DNA of 64,000 nucleotides from Pseudomonas quercus (GCF_012033695.1 NZ_JAAVJI010000003.1:62001-126000); one strand, 5' to 3'. Positions 10,142 to 20,398 are shown, counted from the stretch's first letter. The notes: generated by a model not told the origin, from the letters alone. Translations and numbers: made by a program.

Positions 10142-10458
10142 CGATGATGACCGAGACTTTAGTGAGTGGAACAACGCCTGTGAGCGATAACGTCAACTTG
10201 AAGCAGCACCTCAACACGCCGTCCGAAGAAGGGCAGACACTTCGCGGAAATGTGGAAAAGGCGCTGCACAATTATTTCGCACACCTTGAAGGCGCTTCTG
10301 TCACCGACGTCTACAACCTGGTGCTCTCCGAAGTCGAAGCTCCTCTGCTCGAAACCGTCATGAACTACGTCAAGGGCAACCAGACCAAGGCCAGCGAGAT
10401 GTTGGGCCTGAATCGAGGAACCCTGCGAAAGAAGCTCAAGCAGTACGATCTGCTCTGA
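10138..10458 (+). CDS. fis: DNA-binding protein Fis
   Basis: Fis is a small nucleoid-associated protein that bends DNA and regulates rRNA and growth-phase genes. The product is 106 residues. Its C-terminal half is nearly diagnostic: a dimerisation helix ([16 protein letters not shown]) followed by the helix-turn-helix [19 protein letters not shown]. The N-terminal extension relative to E. coli Fis is typical of Pseudomonas. ATG 10138 overlaps the dusB stop; another ATG two codons on (10144) is also possible. The gene is followed by a clear terminator. Confidence 0.97.
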   Translation: MTMMTETLVSGTTPVSDNVNLKQHLNTPSEEGQTLRGNVEKALHNYFAHLEGASVTDVYNLVLSEVEAPLLETVMNYVKGNQTKASEMLGLNRGTLRKKLKQYDLL

Positions 10459-10474
10459 GCTGTACGACATTCCG

Positions 10475-10505
10475 AAAAGGCGACTGCATGCAGCTCGCCT
10501 TTTTT
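10475..10505 (+). terminator. Intrinsic terminator after dusB-fis
   Basis: An 8-bp stem (AAAGGCGA with TCGCCTTT) encloses an inner CTGCA/TGCAG palindrome and ends in a run of T residues. It lies 17 bp after fis and 27 bp before purH, so purH needs its own promoter or readthrough. Confidence 0.82.
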
Positions 10506-10531
10506 GCTAATCGCTCTGAATGGAAATCGAA

Positions 10532-12139
10532 ATGACCGACCAGACCACCCGCCTGCCGATACGCCGTGCCTTGATCAGCGTGTCCGACAAAACCGGCATC
10601 CTGGCGTTTGCCCGTGAGCTCGAAGCGCTCGGCGTGGAAATCCTTTCTACAGGCGGCACCTTCAAGCTGCTGCGTGACAACGGCGTGGCTGCTGTAGAGG
10701 TAGCCGACTACACCGGTTTCCCGGAAATGATGGATGGGCGGGTAAAAACCCTTCACCCCAAGATTCATGGCGGGATCCTGGGGCGTCGGGGGGTGGATGA
10801 CGCCGTCATGGCCGAACACGCCATTGGCCCCATCGACCTGGTCGCGGTCAACCTCTACCCCTTCGAAGCCACGGTCGCCAAGCCAGGCTGCGACTTGGCC
10901 ACAGCGGTCGAAAACATCGACATCGGCGGCCCGACCATGGTCCGTTCTGCTGCGAAGAACCACAAAGACGTTGCCATCGTCGTCAATGCCAGCGACTACG
11001 AAGGGGTGATCGATAGCCTCAAAGCGGGCGGCCTGACCTACGCTCAGCGTTTTGACCTTATGCTCAAGGCGTTCGAGCATACCTCGGCCTATGACGGCAT
11101 GATCGCCAACTACTTCGGTTCGGTCGATCAACAGGCCAGCACCTTGTCCACCGAGGGCCGTGACGAGTTCCCACGCACGTTCAGCAGCCAGTTCATCAAG
11201 GCTCAGGGCATGCGCTACGGCGAAAACCCGCACCAGAAGGCGGCTTTCTACGTAGAGGCCAAACCTGCCGAAGCCGGCATCGCAACCGCTGTGCAGCTGC
11301 AGGGCAAGGAACTGTCCTACAACAATGTGGCTGACACAGACGCTGCGCTGGAATGCGTGAAAAGCTTCGTAAAGCCGGCCTGTGTGATCGTCAAGCATGC
11401 CAACCCCTGTGGCGTGGCCGTGTGCCCGGATGCCGAAGGTGGAATTCGCCAGGCGTACGAGCTGGCATATGCCACCGATAGCGAGTCGGCATTCGGCGGT
11501 ATCATCGCCTTCAACCGAGAGCTGGATGCGGCGACGGCCCAGGCCATCGTTGAGCGCCAGTTCGTCGAAGTCATCATTGCCCCGAGCGTGAGCGCCGAAG
11601 CCCGTGCAGTGGTGGCTGCCAAAGCCAATGTACGCCTGCTCGCCTGTGGCCAATGGCCGGAGGCACGGGCAGCGGCCTGGGACTTCAAGCGGGTGACCGG
11701 CGGCCTGTTGGTGCAAAGCCGTGATATCGGCATGATCAAGGCCGAGGACCTGAAAGTGGTGACCCAGCGCGCACCTACCGAACAGGAAATCCATGACCTG
11801 ATCTTCGCGTGGAAAGTGGCCAAATACGTCAAGTCCAACGCTATCGTGTACGCCCGTAACCGGCAGACCATCGGGGTAGGTGCCGGCCAGATGAGCCGCG
11901 TCAATTCCGCACGTATCGCCGCCATCAAGGCCGAACATGCCGGCCTGCCAGTGGAAGGTGCAGTGATGGCGTCCGACGCCTTCTTCCCGTTCCGCGACGG
12001 CATCGACAACGCGGCTAAGGCAGGCATCCGTGCCGTGATTCAGCCAGGGGGTTCCATGCGCGATGCCGAAGTGATTGCCGCCGCAGATGAGGCAGGGATT
12101 GCCATGGTGTTTACCGGCATGCGCCATTTTAGACATTGA
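10532..12139 (+). CDS. purH: Bifunctional AICAR formyltransferase / IMP cyclohydrolase
   Basis: PurH performs the last two steps of de novo IMP synthesis. The protein is 535 residues, the normal length. The N-terminal IMP cyclohydrolase domain begins [12 protein letters not shown] and contains [17 protein letters not shown]. The C-terminal formyltransferase domain contains KHANPCG and ends with [10 protein letters not shown] and the IQPGGSMRD loop. ATG 10532 has GGAAA six bases upstream; the ATG at 10520 is also in frame but would add four extra residues. With purD it forms the purHD pair, but the two genes are separated by 129 bp that include a long hairpin. Confidence 0.97.
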   Translation: MTDQTTRLPIRRALISVSDKTGILAFARELEALGVEILSTGGTFKLLRDNGVAAVEVADYTGFPEMMDGRVKTLHPKIHGGILGRRGVDDAVMAEHAIGPIDLVAVNLYPFEATVAKPGCDLATAVENIDIGGPTMVRSAAKNHKDVAIVVNASDYEGVIDSLKAGGLTYAQRFDLMLKAFEHTSAYDGMIANYFGSVDQQASTLSTEGRDEFPRTFSSQFIKAQGMRYGENPHQKAAFYVEAKPAEAGIATAVQLQGKELSYNNVADTDAALECVKSFVKPACVIVKHANPCGVAVCPDAEGGIRQAYELAYATDSESAFGGIIAFNRELDAATAQAIVERQFVEVIIAPSVSAEARAVVAAKANVRLLACGQWPEARAAAWDFKRVTGGLLVQSRDIGMIKAEDLKVVTQRAPTEQEIHDLIFAWKVAKYVKSNAIVYARNRQTIGVGAGQMSRVNSARIAAIKAEHAGLPVEGAVMASDAFFPFRDGIDNAAKAGIRAVIQPGGSMRDAEVIAAADEAGIAMVFTGMRHFRH

Positions 12140-12160
12140 AACGGCCGCGCTGACGCCACT

Positions 12161-12230
12161 TTTTGTGGGAGCTGGCGCAGCTTGCGAACAGCTTCAACCT
12201 GGTTCGCAGGCTGCGCCAGCTCCCACAAAA
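12161..12230. repeat. Long inverted repeat (REP-like) between purH and purD
   Basis: Two 29-nt arms (12161-12189 and 12202-12230) are inverted copies with one mismatch and a 12-nt loop. The arm core GTGGGAGCTGGCGCAGC is a common type of Pseudomonas extragenic palindromic repeat. Lying inside the purHD unit, it may stabilise purH mRNA or reduce purD expression. Confidence 0.8.
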
Positions 12231-12268
12231 CAATCACCGCAAGCGCAGGCTTGACTTGAGGTTATGAC

Positions 12269-13558
12269 ATGAACGTATTGATCATCGGCAGCGGCGGGCG
12301 TGAGCACGCGCTGGCGTGGAAAGTAGCGCAGGACCCCCGCATCCAGAAGGTATTCGTGGCACCGGGCAACGCCGGTACTGCGACCGAGGCCAAGTGCGAG
12401 AACGTGGCCATTGATGTATTGGCCCTTGAGCAACTGGCAGACTTTGCTGAAAAGAATGTACAACTGACCATCGTCGGCCCTGAAGCGCCCTTGGTGGCCG
12501 GTGTAGTAGACCTGTTCCGCCAGCGTGGCCTGGACTGCTTCGGCCCCACTGCCGGCGCTGCGCAACTGGAAGGCTCCAAGGCCTTCACCAAGGATTTCCT
12601 GGCCCGGCATAACATCCCTACCGCCAATTACCAGAATTTCACCGAAGTCGAACCTGCCCTGGCCTACCTTCGCCAGCAAGGTGCCCCGATCGTGATCAAG
12701 GCTGATGGCCTAGCGGCGGGCAAAGGTGTGATCGTTGCCATGACGCTGGAGGAAGCCGAAGCGGCCGTACGCGACATGCTGGCCGGCAATGCCTTTGGAG
12801 AGGCAGGCGCCCGAGTCGTGATCGAGGAGTTCCTGGACGGCGAGGAAGCCAGTTTCATCGTGATGGTGGACGGCAACAACGTGCTGCCAATGGCGACCAG
12901 CCAGGACCATAAGCGTGTAGGTAATGCCGATACTGGCCCGAACACCGGTGGCATGGGTGCCTATTCGCCTGCCCCCGTAGTAACGGATGACGTGCATCAA
13001 CGGGTCATGGACCAGGTTATCTGGCCCACGGTCAAAGGCATGGCGGCCGAGGGCAATACCTATACAGGCTTCCTGTATGCCGGTTTGATGATCGACACAG
13101 CGGGCAACCCCAAGGTCATTGAATTCAATTGCCGCTTCGGTGACCCCGAAACGCAACCGATCATGCTCCGCCTCCAATCAAGCCTGGTGTTACTGGTGGA
13201 AGCTGCGTTGGCCAAGGCGTTGAACAAGATCGAAGCGCAGTGGGACCCTCGCCCTAGCCTGGGCATTGTACTGGCTGCTGGCGGTTACCCTGGGGACTAT
13301 GCCAAGGGCGACGTCATAGAGGGCCTGGCCGCCGCCTCGCAATTGCCGGGCAAGGTATTCCATGCCGGCACCGCACTTGCAAACGGCGAAGTCGTGACCG
13401 CCGGCGGTCGCGTGCTCTGTGCCACGGCGCTGGGCACCACGGTAGGCGAGGCGCAGCAACACGCCTATGCCTTGGCGTCCAACGTCAGCTGGAAGGGCAG
13501 CTTCTACCGCACAGATATCGGCTATCGCGCCATTGCCCGTGAACGCGGGGAAGGCTGA
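12269..13558 (+). CDS. purD: Phosphoribosylamine-glycine ligase
   Basis: PurD joins glycine to phosphoribosylamine using ATP in purine synthesis. The protein is 429 residues, as expected. It begins with MNVLIIGSGGREHALAW. The ATP-grasp region contains IVIKADGLAAGKGVI and the signature RFGDPETQPIM (about 287-297), which holds the metal ligands. ATG 12269 is preceded by GAGG. A hairpin terminator follows at 13578-13611. Confidence 0.97.
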   Translation: MNVLIIGSGGREHALAWKVAQDPRIQKVFVAPGNAGTATEAKCENVAIDVLALEQLADFAEKNVQLTIVGPEAPLVAGVVDLFRQRGLDCFGPTAGAAQLEGSKAFTKDFLARHNIPTANYQNFTEVEPALAYLRQQGAPIVIKADGLAAGKGVIVAMTLEEAEAAVRDMLAGNAFGEAGARVVIEEFLDGEEASFIVMVDGNNVLPMATSQDHKRVGNADTGPNTGGMGAYSPAPVVTDDVHQRVMDQVIWPTVKGMAAEGNTYTGFLYAGLMIDTAGNPKVIEFNCRFGDPETQPIMLRLQSSLVLLVEAALAKALNKIEAQWDPRPSLGIVLAAGGYPGDYAKGDVIEGLAAASQLPGKVFHAGTALANGEVVTAGGRVLCATALGTTVGEAQQHAYALASNVSWKGSFYRTDIGYRAIARERGEG

Positions 13559-13577
13559 CCGGTCCAAATAGCCACGA

Positions 13578-13611
13578 AAAGCGCTCTGCAGCCTGTCTTG
13601 CGGAGCGCTTT
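13578..13611 (+). terminator. Probable intrinsic terminator after purD
   Basis: A 13-bp stem with one mismatch (AAAGCGCTC...GAGCGCTTT) and an 8-nt loop lies 19 bp after purD. The T tail is short, so termination may be partial. Confidence 0.6.
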
Positions 13612-13694
13612 CATGCATTCTGGTAGCCCGCGAACCGGTCTGGCTCAGGCACGGTTATACTCAGTACACGCTTATCCAGGACAGGGAATTGCCC

Positions 13695-16472
13695 GTGCAT
13701 CGGCTCAGGATTGCCTTGCTTTTCATCGTTGGGCTGCTGGTTTCCAGCCTGACGCCCGCCTATGCCGAGCAGGGCACTGGCTGGGCCATCTTTGTCGATG
13801 ACCAGGCCGCGCTTCAGATCAGCGACATACGCTCAGAGCGCTATCAAAGCCAGTTTGCGCCCATAGACCTGCGCCAGATCGATGCCGCGCCCCCTCGTAG
13901 TGCCCTCTGGCTTCACTACCGCCTGCCTCCGTCTTCCCACGAGCAGATCATCCGCCTGTTCGCGCCCGACCTTTCACGGTTCGACCTGTACACCTTTGCC
14001 AATGATCAGTTGCTGCAACACAGCCGCAATGGTTACGACACCGTGGGGGAAGCACCGCTACCCAAGAGTGGCGACCTGCTGTTGCCCTTGCCAATCAACC
14101 AGGCACCTGTAGACGTCTACCTGCGGCTGATGACCGAGCACCAGGTGCGCCCAGGCATAATACTAGAGCCTGCCATCCAGGCGGCTGCCCACCAGAACCA
14201 AACGCTGTTGTTCGGCGTGCTGCTGGGCTGCATGGCCATGTTGATTCTGCATAACCTGGCACGCTATGCCCTCAATCGTTCCGCCAGCAGCCTGTGGTTA
14301 GGCGCCTGCCAGGCGTTGGTGCTGGCCAGCGCCTTGATTCTGGTCAACCTGGGCCATCCTTGGATTGCACCCTGGAATACCGCGCGTACGCCGGCTGCCT
14401 ATTTCGCCATGTTGCTGGGTGCCGAATGCGCCCTCATGTACACCCTGCGCTTCTTCGCTGCCCGCCCCTCCCCACGGCTCAACCGCCTGGTTACAGGGCT
14501 TATGGGCTTGATTGCCCTGGCCGGCGTGCTTTTGATGTTCCTTGCCAACTTGCCGCTCAACTTCACCGCATACGCTGCGGTGGCGGCCACATGCCTGTGC
14601 ATGCTGGTGGTAGCCGCCCGCCATTGGTATCGCGGTTATCCACCTGCGCGGTTGTTCACACTGGCCATGGCCTTGTGCAGTATCGGATTCCTGGTGGTAT
14701 TGCCGGCCATGCTTGTGCTCACCCGCACCCCCGTACAGTGGCTGATCTTTGCCATGCTCGCGTGTGCCGTGTGTAGCGGCGGCATGTTGAACCTGGCGTT
14801 GACCACACGCCTGCGGCGTATCAATGAAGACCGCTACAGCGCCAGCAGGGCGTTGGCGGCTTCCACCGCCGAAACCAATGCCAAGGCAGAGTTTCTGGCC
14901 AAGTTGAGCCATGAGATACGTACACCCATGAATGGTGTGCTGGGCATGACAGAGCTGCTGCTGGGAACGCCGCTGTCGGTCAAGCAACGTGATTACGTAC
15001 AGACCATTCATGGGGCCGGCAATGAGCTGCTCACCCTGATCAATGACATTCTCGACATTTCCAAGATCGAGTCGGGCCAGATCGAACTGGACGACGTGCA
15101 ATTCGACCTCAACGCGCTGATGGAAGAGTGCCTCAGCATCTATCGCGGGCGGGCCGAGCAGCAAAATGTAGAGCTCATCAGCTTCACTCAGCCACAAGTG
15201 CCACGCGTTATCAGCGGCGATCCCATGCGCCTGCGCCAAGCGCTGCTGGCCATGCTGGATAACGCGCTGAAAAAGACCACTGGCGGTGAAGTACTGGTAG
15301 CCGCTGCCTTGGACCAGCGGGGAGGCGCGCCCCGCTTGCGTATCGCCGTACAAGACAGTGGTGACCCCCTCCCGCCTGAGGAACGTGATGCGCTGCTTCA
15401 TGCCGAACTGCGCAGCCAGGACCTTCTGACTACCAACAAGCCGGGAAGCAGCCACCTTGGCCTGCTTATCGCACGGCAGTTGATCGGGTTGATGAACGGA
15501 GAATTCGGTATCAAAAGCGGTGCTCATCAGGGCAGCACCTTCTGGCTTACCCTGCCGCTGGACGCGCAGCGCATGGAGCAGCCTCACCCTGACCTGGACA
15601 GCAGCCTCAAGGACGCACGCGTTCTGGTAGTGGATGACAATGACACGTGCCGCAAGGTACTGGTACAGCAGTGCACTGCCTGGGGTCTGAATGTGAGCGC
15701 CGCCTCCTCTGGCAAGGAAGCCCTGGCATTGCTGCGCACCAAAGCGCACTTGCGGGACTATTTCGACGTCGTGCTGCTGGATCAGAACATGCCAGGCATG
15801 ACCGGTATGCAATTGGCTACCAAAATCAAGGAAGACCCCAGCCTGAATCACGACATTCTGATCATCATGCTGACAGGGATCAGCAATGCGCCCAGCAAGG
15901 TGATTGCACGCAATGCCGGTGTAAAGCGCATACTCGCCAAACCCGTGGCTGGCTACACCTTGCGTACCACCTTGGCTGACGAACTGTCCCATCGCACCCT
16001 GGCCGACGCGCACCTGTCGGCAGCACCTGCCCGGCAAGCCTTCGAAGAGCCTGGCGTACCTGCAGACTTCCGCATTCTGGTGGCCGAGGACAACAGCATT
16101 TCAACCAAAGTGATACGCGGCATGCTCGGCAAGCTCAACCTCCAGCCAGATACCGCCAGCAATGGCGAAGAAGCCTTGCAAGCCATGAAGGCCCGGCGCT
16201 ACGACCTGGTATTGATGGATTGCGAAATGCCCATCCTGGATGGCTTCAGTGCCACCCAGCAATTGCGTGCCTGGGAGCTGGGTACCCGCCGCGAACGTAC
16301 GCCTGTCGTCGCGCTGACGGCGCACATTCTCAGCGAGCACAAGGAGCGCGCTCGGGTAGCAGGCATGGACGGCCATATGGCCAAGCCGGTGGAGATGTCC
16401 CAATTGCGAGAGCTGATCGACCATTGGGTGGCTCACCGCGACAGCAATGCTAGCGAGGTCGAACGGGGCTAG
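13695..16472 (+). CDS. retS: RetS-like hybrid sensor histidine kinase
   Basis: In P. aeruginosa RetS blocks GacS signalling and so controls RsmY/RsmZ, biofilm and type VI secretion. This 925-residue protein has the same layout. A signal peptide leads to a periplasmic 7TMR-DISMED2 domain (about 30-165), seven membrane helices (about 170-370), a kinase core with His406 in LSHEIRTPMNG, and two receivers with Asp696 (LLDQNMPG) and Asp842 (LMDCEMPI). The P. aeruginosa residues H424, D713 and D858 fit with a constant offset of 16-18. The G1 box is degenerate (DSGDPLPPEE instead of DxGxG), which fits an atypical kinase. GTG 13695 has AGGGA at a good distance; TTG 13689 lies too close to it. The position after purD also matches RetS. 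Confidence 0.88.
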   Translation: MHRLRIALLFIVGLLVSSLTPAYAEQGTGWAIFVDDQAALQISDIRSERYQSQFAPIDLRQIDAAPPRSALWLHYRLPPSSHEQIIRLFAPDLSRFDLYTFANDQLLQHSRNGYDTVGEAPLPKSGDLLLPLPINQAPVDVYLRLMTEHQVRPGIILEPAIQAAAHQNQTLLFGVLLGCMAMLILHNLARYALNRSASSLWLGACQALVLASALILVNLGHPWIAPWNTARTPAAYFAMLLGAECALMYTLRFFAARPSPRLNRLVTGLMGLIALAGVLLMFLANLPLNFTAYAAVAATCLCMLVVAARHWYRGYPPARLFTLAMALCSIGFLVVLPAMLVLTRTPVQWLIFAMLACAVCSGGMLNLALTTRLRRINEDRYSASRALAASTAETNAKAEFLAKLSHEIRTPMNGVLGMTELLLGTPLSVKQRDYVQTIHGAGNELLTLINDILDISKIESGQIELDDVQFDLNALMEECLSIYRGRAEQQNVELISFTQPQVPRVISGDPMRLRQALLAMLDNALKKTTGGEVLVAAALDQRGGAPRLRIAVQDSGDPLPPEERDALLHAELRSQDLLTTNKPGSSHLGLLIARQLIGLMNGEFGIKSGAHQGSTFWLTLPLDAQRMEQPHPDLDSSLKDARVLVVDDNDTCRKVLVQQCTAWGLNVSAASSGKEALALLRTKAHLRDYFDVVLLDQNMPGMTGMQLATKIKEDPSLNHDILIIMLTGISNAPSKVIARNAGVKRILAKPVAGYTLRTTLADELSHRTLADAHLSAAPARQAFEEPGVPADFRILVAEDNSISTKVIRGMLGKLNLQPDTASNGEEALQAMKARRYDLVLMDCEMPILDGFSATQQLRAWELGTRRERTPVVALTAHILSEHKERARVAGMDGHMAKPVEMSQLRELIDHWVAHRDSNASEVERG

Positions 16473-16477
16473 GTTGG

Positions 16478-17128
16478 CTAAGAGGCAGCCAGCAACCGCA
16501 TATACGTCCCGTCCTCCCAAGGTTTGGCAAAGCGCGCCTTTATCTTCGGCAGCCAAGTGGCCTCCAGCGCACGCGTGTCCACGCGCACCAGTTGCAAACG
16601 GGCAGTGATCGCAGGTGGCGGCGTGTCTTTGATAAGGCAGCATGGGCTGGTATCACGCATGTCCAATTCCTCGTGATACACCAGCAGGTCAACAACCCCC
16701 ACTCCACTGGCAAGCCGGCTACGGGCACACGGCAGCAGCTGAAACATCCCATAGTGGTGACGCCGTGCATAGCGCTCGAACAGTAGCAGCCCTGGTTCAT
16801 CCGCTTGCAGCGCCTGCACACCAGCCACGGCCAATGAATGGAAGTGAGGGTCGCGCTCACGCATCTTTTCTACCGCCGCTTCCAGCACACGCTGGCGCCC
16901 TCTGTTGGGTTTGAACGGCTCGCTGGGTGGTGCTGCATCCCAACCCAGAAAACGCAATTGCCTACAGAAAAACTCAAACCAGTCTGCACTGGACTGTTGC
17001 TCATAGAGGTCGCTGGCAGCCTGCTGGGCATGACGAATGGCGTAGATCACCGTGGATCGCTCACGCTCGGAAATGTCCGCAGCAAAAGACAGCAGGCCGG
17101 AACCCGCCACTGAAATATCGTTGATCAT
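16478..17128 (-). CDS. Unknown protein, related to its upstream neighbour
   Basis: I do not recognise this 216-residue protein. ATG 17128 is preferred over the TTG at 17143. The N-terminal 60 residues (GSGLLSFAADISERERSTV ... EQQSSADWF ... LGW) align with residues 15-72 of the next gene (17177-17878), and a later stretch (VVDLLVYHEELDMRDTS) resembles DVDVFFFDWSSDDATIT there. There is no signal peptide and no membrane helix. The two genes are on the same strand, 48 bp apart, and probably co-transcribed. It converges on retS with only a 5-bp gap. It may be a diverged paralogue or partner of its neighbour. Confidence 0.7.
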   Translation of the reverse strand: MINDISVAGSGLLSFAADISERERSTVIYAIRHAQQAASDLYEQQSSADWFEFFCRQLRFLGWDAAPPSEPFKPNRGRQRVLEAAVEKMRERDPHFHSLAVAGVQALQADEPGLLLFERYARRHHYGMFQLLPCARSRLASGVGVVDLLVYHEELDMRDTSPCCLIKDTPPPAITARLQLVRVDTRALEATWLPKIKARFAKPWEDGTYMRLLAAS

Positions 17129-17176
17129 TATAGGAACGTCCAAGAGGGGCCGACCATCGCCGGCCCCGTTGAGGAA

Positions 17177-17878
17177 TTAGCTATTTAGAAGGTCCAGGTA
17201 AACCTGGATGTTTTCTTGCGCTCTCTTCCCAAGGGCAAGCTCCACCATTTCACTACGTTTGGCCATCTCGGCAGGCGTAGCGCTCAAGACAACAGAAGAG
17301 CTGGTGATGGTGGCGTCATCACTGCTCCAATCGAAGAAGAAGACGTCCACGTCATGCTTGGCTTTAGCTAAGTTCACAACCCCCAGCGCCAGGATGATCT
17401 CGCCCTCGGGCGACTTGGCACACGTGGCGATACCTGCGCGCACGCCGTTATCAGTGTGCGATTTGCGGTTGAACAGGTTGAACGCCTCGCCGGTCTTGGG
17501 CAGCTTTTCGACAAGGTCACCGGCCATGGCAGTAAGCACCGCGCCGACAGGTGTGCCGGAAATCACTGTGGCCACGGCGGCCTGAACCACGCCGATAAGC
17601 ACGTTGGCCACCTTTAACGAATGGGTCGTGTCCATGCGCTGGCCGTACTGGGAGGTAAGGTTTACCCAGTTGGTATTCACCATTACGTTCACCAGCTTGC
17701 GGAACCAGGCCTCGGCCTGGGTTTGCTGGTCGAAAGACTTGTCGGCTACCAATGTGGCCAACTGAAAGGTATTGCGCACGGCTTGGCGCTCGTCGGCCGA
17801 CAGGCCTTTACCGAAGCCAAGAAGGCTATTACCCACAACGGCGGCTTGTTCGAGCGTGATGTCCTGCGAAGTAGTCAT
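17177..17878 (-). CDS. Unknown protein with a Gly/Ala-rich hydrophobic stretch
   Basis: I do not recognise this 233-residue protein. It has no signal peptide. The N-terminal part (NSLLGFGKGLSADERQAVR ... DQQTQAEAWF) matches the N-terminus of the downstream gene. A long hydrophobic Gly/Ala/Val stretch at about 89-118 (VLIGVVQAAVATVISGTPVG and onward) could insert into or lie against a membrane; the neighbour lacks this. The C-terminal half looks mixed alpha/beta (ALGVVNLAKAKHDVDVFFFDW). It begins 100 bp downstream of cobJ on the same strand. A pore-forming or membrane-active role is possible but is only inference from the hydrophobic stretch. Confidence 0.75.
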   Translation of the reverse strand: MTTSQDITLEQAAVVGNSLLGFGKGLSADERQAVRNTFQLATLVADKSFDQQTQAEAWFRKLVNVMVNTNWVNLTSQYGQRMDTTHSLKVANVLIGVVQAAVATVISGTPVGAVLTAMAGDLVEKLPKTGEAFNLFNRKSHTDNGVRAGIATCAKSPEGEIILALGVVNLAKAKHDVDVFFFDWSSDDATITSSSVVLSATPAEMAKRSEMVELALGKRAQENIQVYLDLLNS

Positions 17879-17978
17879 GGTGGTTCAATCCCTGAAAAGT
17901 GGTGAGCACCGCTTGTGAGGTGTCGGCACGCAACTTAGCGCCGGGATTGAACCAGGTCAGGACAGAACCATTTCCTGC

Positions 17979-19670
17979 TCAGGGCGCCTTAGGGTACCAC
18001 CGTGGTGTATACACCCAGGGCGGGCCCTCTGCCCGCGGTATCACACGTGTTGTAGACGACCCCACCAGCACCATGGTGCGCATATCGACCATCTCCGGTG
18101 TCAGCTCGCCCAAGGTGACCACGGTTAACCGCTGGGCCGGCCGTGCCACATCCCGGCCCAGTACTACAGGCGTAGCAGGCCCCCGGTGCCGGCGAACCAC
18201 CTCCAGTGCCTGCCCTAGCTGCCAAGGGCGCGAACGGGAAATCGGGTTATAGAACGCCATGGCCAGGTCCGCCTGGCCGGCCAGGTCGAGCCGCGCCTCG
18301 ATAACCGACCAGGGCTTGAGGTTGTCTGATAGGGAAATCATGCAGAAGTCATGGCCCAAGGGCGCTCCAGCCAGTGCTGCCGTGGCCAGTGACGCCGACA
18401 CACCGGGCAGAATAACCAGCTCTACAGCCTGCAGCGCCGGTTCAGGCGCCGCCTCCAGGGCTTCGAGCACAGCGGACGCCATGGCAAATACCCCAGGGTC
18501 GCCAGACGATACCACCACTACTGAACGCCCCGTGGCAGCCAGTTCCAAGGCATGCCGCGCCCGCTGCAGCTCTTCGCGGTTGTCCGTACAGTGCAATACC
18601 TGTTCAGGGCGGAACGGCCCGGCCATGTTCACATAGGTTTCATAGCCCAGAATATCCTGTGCGCCCGCCAGCTCGGCCTGCACCGCTGGCACCATGAATG
18701 CCCGAGCGCCGGGGCCAAGCCCTACCACCGCCAGGCGACCTCGACGCTGCCCCAGCGAGTCTATCTGCAAGGGTTCTGTACCAATGACCAAGGTAATGTT
18801 GCCGTGTGCTACCTGGCTTGCGCCTGGCAGCTCACCGAGCACGCCCTCGGCGCACTGCCCTGCCCGAATGAAGCGAAGGCCTGCATTCAACACGTGGGCC
18901 CCGCTTTCAAGAGCGGCCTTGCCCATCAGGGTAGGCGGGGCCAACAGGCACGCCAGCGCAGCAGGCGCCAGGCCTGCTTCACTTAATGCGTTGGCCACCT
19001 GCCCGGCAATGTCCCCATCGGCCGTTTGCACCAGGGCCGCAACACACTTGGGATGGATCAACAACGCATCAGCGCTTTGTGCCAGCCAAGGGCTGATGCG
19101 GATAGCGAGCCTCGCGCCTGGCTGCTCGACAAGAGAGGCCTCTGATAGCCAAGGCGCGGCCCCTTCGACCCGCACGGGCTGGCCTGCCAGCACGTCCGAA
19201 ACGAAATGCTTGCCTTGCTCAAGGTCAGCCAGCACATACCCTTCAGGTGGGTTGAGCAGGCAGGTGCCGAAGCGTAGCTCACCACTGGTCGTAATCGCCG
19301 GGGCAACCCCCAGCGCTTGGGCTATGTCCTTTGCCAGCCGGTTCACCCCACCCAGGCCACCCAGCAATGGCACCACCGCACTGCCGTCTTCGGCCACAGC
19401 CAGCACGGGCGGCTCGCTGCCCTTTTCTTCCAGAACGCTAGCCAGCGCCCGAATCACGATCCCAGCGGCGCACAAGGCCACGAGGCCCGTCCCCTCGCGG
19501 TACAACGCGCGCACGGTATCACCAAACGCCGTATAGGTTACGTCGGCGGCATCTGCACGCCCTTCCAGGCCAAATACACGGGCTTGTGGAAGGGCCGCCT
19601 GAATACGCCGGGCCACAGGCAGAGCCGAGGCCCCAAGCACGATGATGGCGATGCGCTGCGTGCTACTCAT
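17979..19670 (-). CDS. cobJ: Precorrin-3B C17-methyltransferase fused to a CbiG/CobE-like domain
   Basis: CobJ methylates C17 and contracts the corrin ring. The protein is 563 residues, about twice the stand-alone enzyme. Residues 1-310 are CbiG/CobE-like, with [14 protein letters not shown] and [15 protein letters not shown] typical of CbiG. Residues from about 312 form the SAM-dependent methylase ([40 protein letters not shown]). CbiG opens the lactone ring in the cobalt-early pathway; in the aerobic pathway the fused domain may act like CobE. ATG 19670 overlaps the cobI stop (ATGA). It is the last gene of cobGHIJ. Similar fusions are usual in pseudomonads. Confidence 0.9.
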   Translation of the reverse strand: MSSTQRIAIIVLGASALPVARRIQAALPQARVFGLEGRADAADVTYTAFGDTVRALYREGTGLVALCAAGIVIRALASVLEEKGSEPPVLAVAEDGSAVVPLLGGLGGVNRLAKDIAQALGVAPAITTSGELRFGTCLLNPPEGYVLADLEQGKHFVSDVLAGQPVRVEGAAPWLSEASLVEQPGARLAIRISPWLAQSADALLIHPKCVAALVQTADGDIAGQVANALSEAGLAPAALACLLAPPTLMGKAALESGAHVLNAGLRFIRAGQCAEGVLGELPGASQVAHGNITLVIGTEPLQIDSLGQRRGRLAVVGLGPGARAFMVPAVQAELAGAQDILGYETYVNMAGPFRPEQVLHCTDNREELQRARHALELAATGRSVVVVSSGDPGVFAMASAVLEALEAAPEPALQAVELVILPGVSASLATAALAGAPLGHDFCMISLSDNLKPWSVIEARLDLAGQADLAMAFYNPISRSRPWQLGQALEVVRRHRGPATPVVLGRDVARPAQRLTVVTLGELTPEMVDMRTMVLVGSSTTRVIPRAEGPPWVYTPRWYPKAP

Positions 19671-20398
19671 CCCTGCCACCGTTCGCCAGGCACGATCACC
19701 AGCGAGAAATAAGGCGACGACGTGGGGTCTACCTCCGCCAGTGGCACAACCCTCTGGTTGGCCATGGTGGCCCTTTCCACGTACAAGGCACGGTCTCCCA
19801 GCCCCAGTTCCACAAGTACCTGGCGTACCTTAGGCAGGTTGCGGCCTAGCTTCATGATGACGGCCGCCTCGGCATCCGCCAGCCGCCGCTTGAGCTCTTC
19901 AGCTGGCAACACGCCCGATAGCACAGACAGGCTCTGGTTACGGTACACCAGCGGCGCACCCAGCACTGCCGCGCCACCTAGCATGGAACACACGCCTGGA
20001 ATGACTTCGGCGGTATAGCGTTCAGCCAGGCGATCGTGCAGGTACATATAAGACCCATAGAACATGGGGTCGCCTTCGCAGATCACCGCCACATCTCGCC
20101 CGGCTTCCAGGTGGGCTGCTACGTCAACACTGGCCTGATCGTAGAAGTCCGAAATCACCCGCTCGTAGGACAAAGGCGCTGGCAGTGCTTCGGTAGTGAC
20201 CGGGTAGACCAGCGGCAACAGGGTTTGCGCGGGCTGCAGGTGGCTTTCGATAATGCCGAAGGCATTGCCCTTTTTGCCCTTGGCAACGAAGTACGCCACC
20301 ACCGGCGCCTCACGCAACAGGCGCAGGGCTTTCACAGTGATCAACTCGGGGTCCCCTGGGCCGACGCCCAGGCCGAACAGGCGACCCGGCGGCATCAT
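19667..20398 (-). CDS. cobI: Precorrin-2 C20-methyltransferase
   Basis: CobI makes precorrin-3A from precorrin-2 with SAM. The protein is 243 residues. It has the methylase fold motifs [20 protein letters not shown] at the N-terminus, [15 protein letters not shown] (about 109-123) and [20 protein letters not shown]. The start overlaps the end of cobH by 4 bp and the stop overlaps the cobJ start, so translation of the four genes is probably coupled. Confidence 0.95.
   Translation of the reverse strand: MMPPGRLFGLGVGPGDPELITVKALRLLREAPVVAYFVAKGKKGNAFGIIESHLQPAQTLLPLVYPVTTEALPAPLSYERVISDFYDQASVDVAAHLEAGRDVAVICEGDPMFYGSYMYLHDRLAERYTAEVIPGVCSMLGGAAVLGAPLVYRNQSLSVLSGVLPAEELKRRLADAEAAVIMKLGRNLPKVRQVLVELGLGDRALYVERATMANQRVVPLAEVDPTSSPYFSLVIVPGERWQG

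Noticed and set aside
14298..16037. 579-codon minus-strand frame opposite retS
   Set aside because: Antisense shadow of the kinase gene; no protein domain, although it is long.
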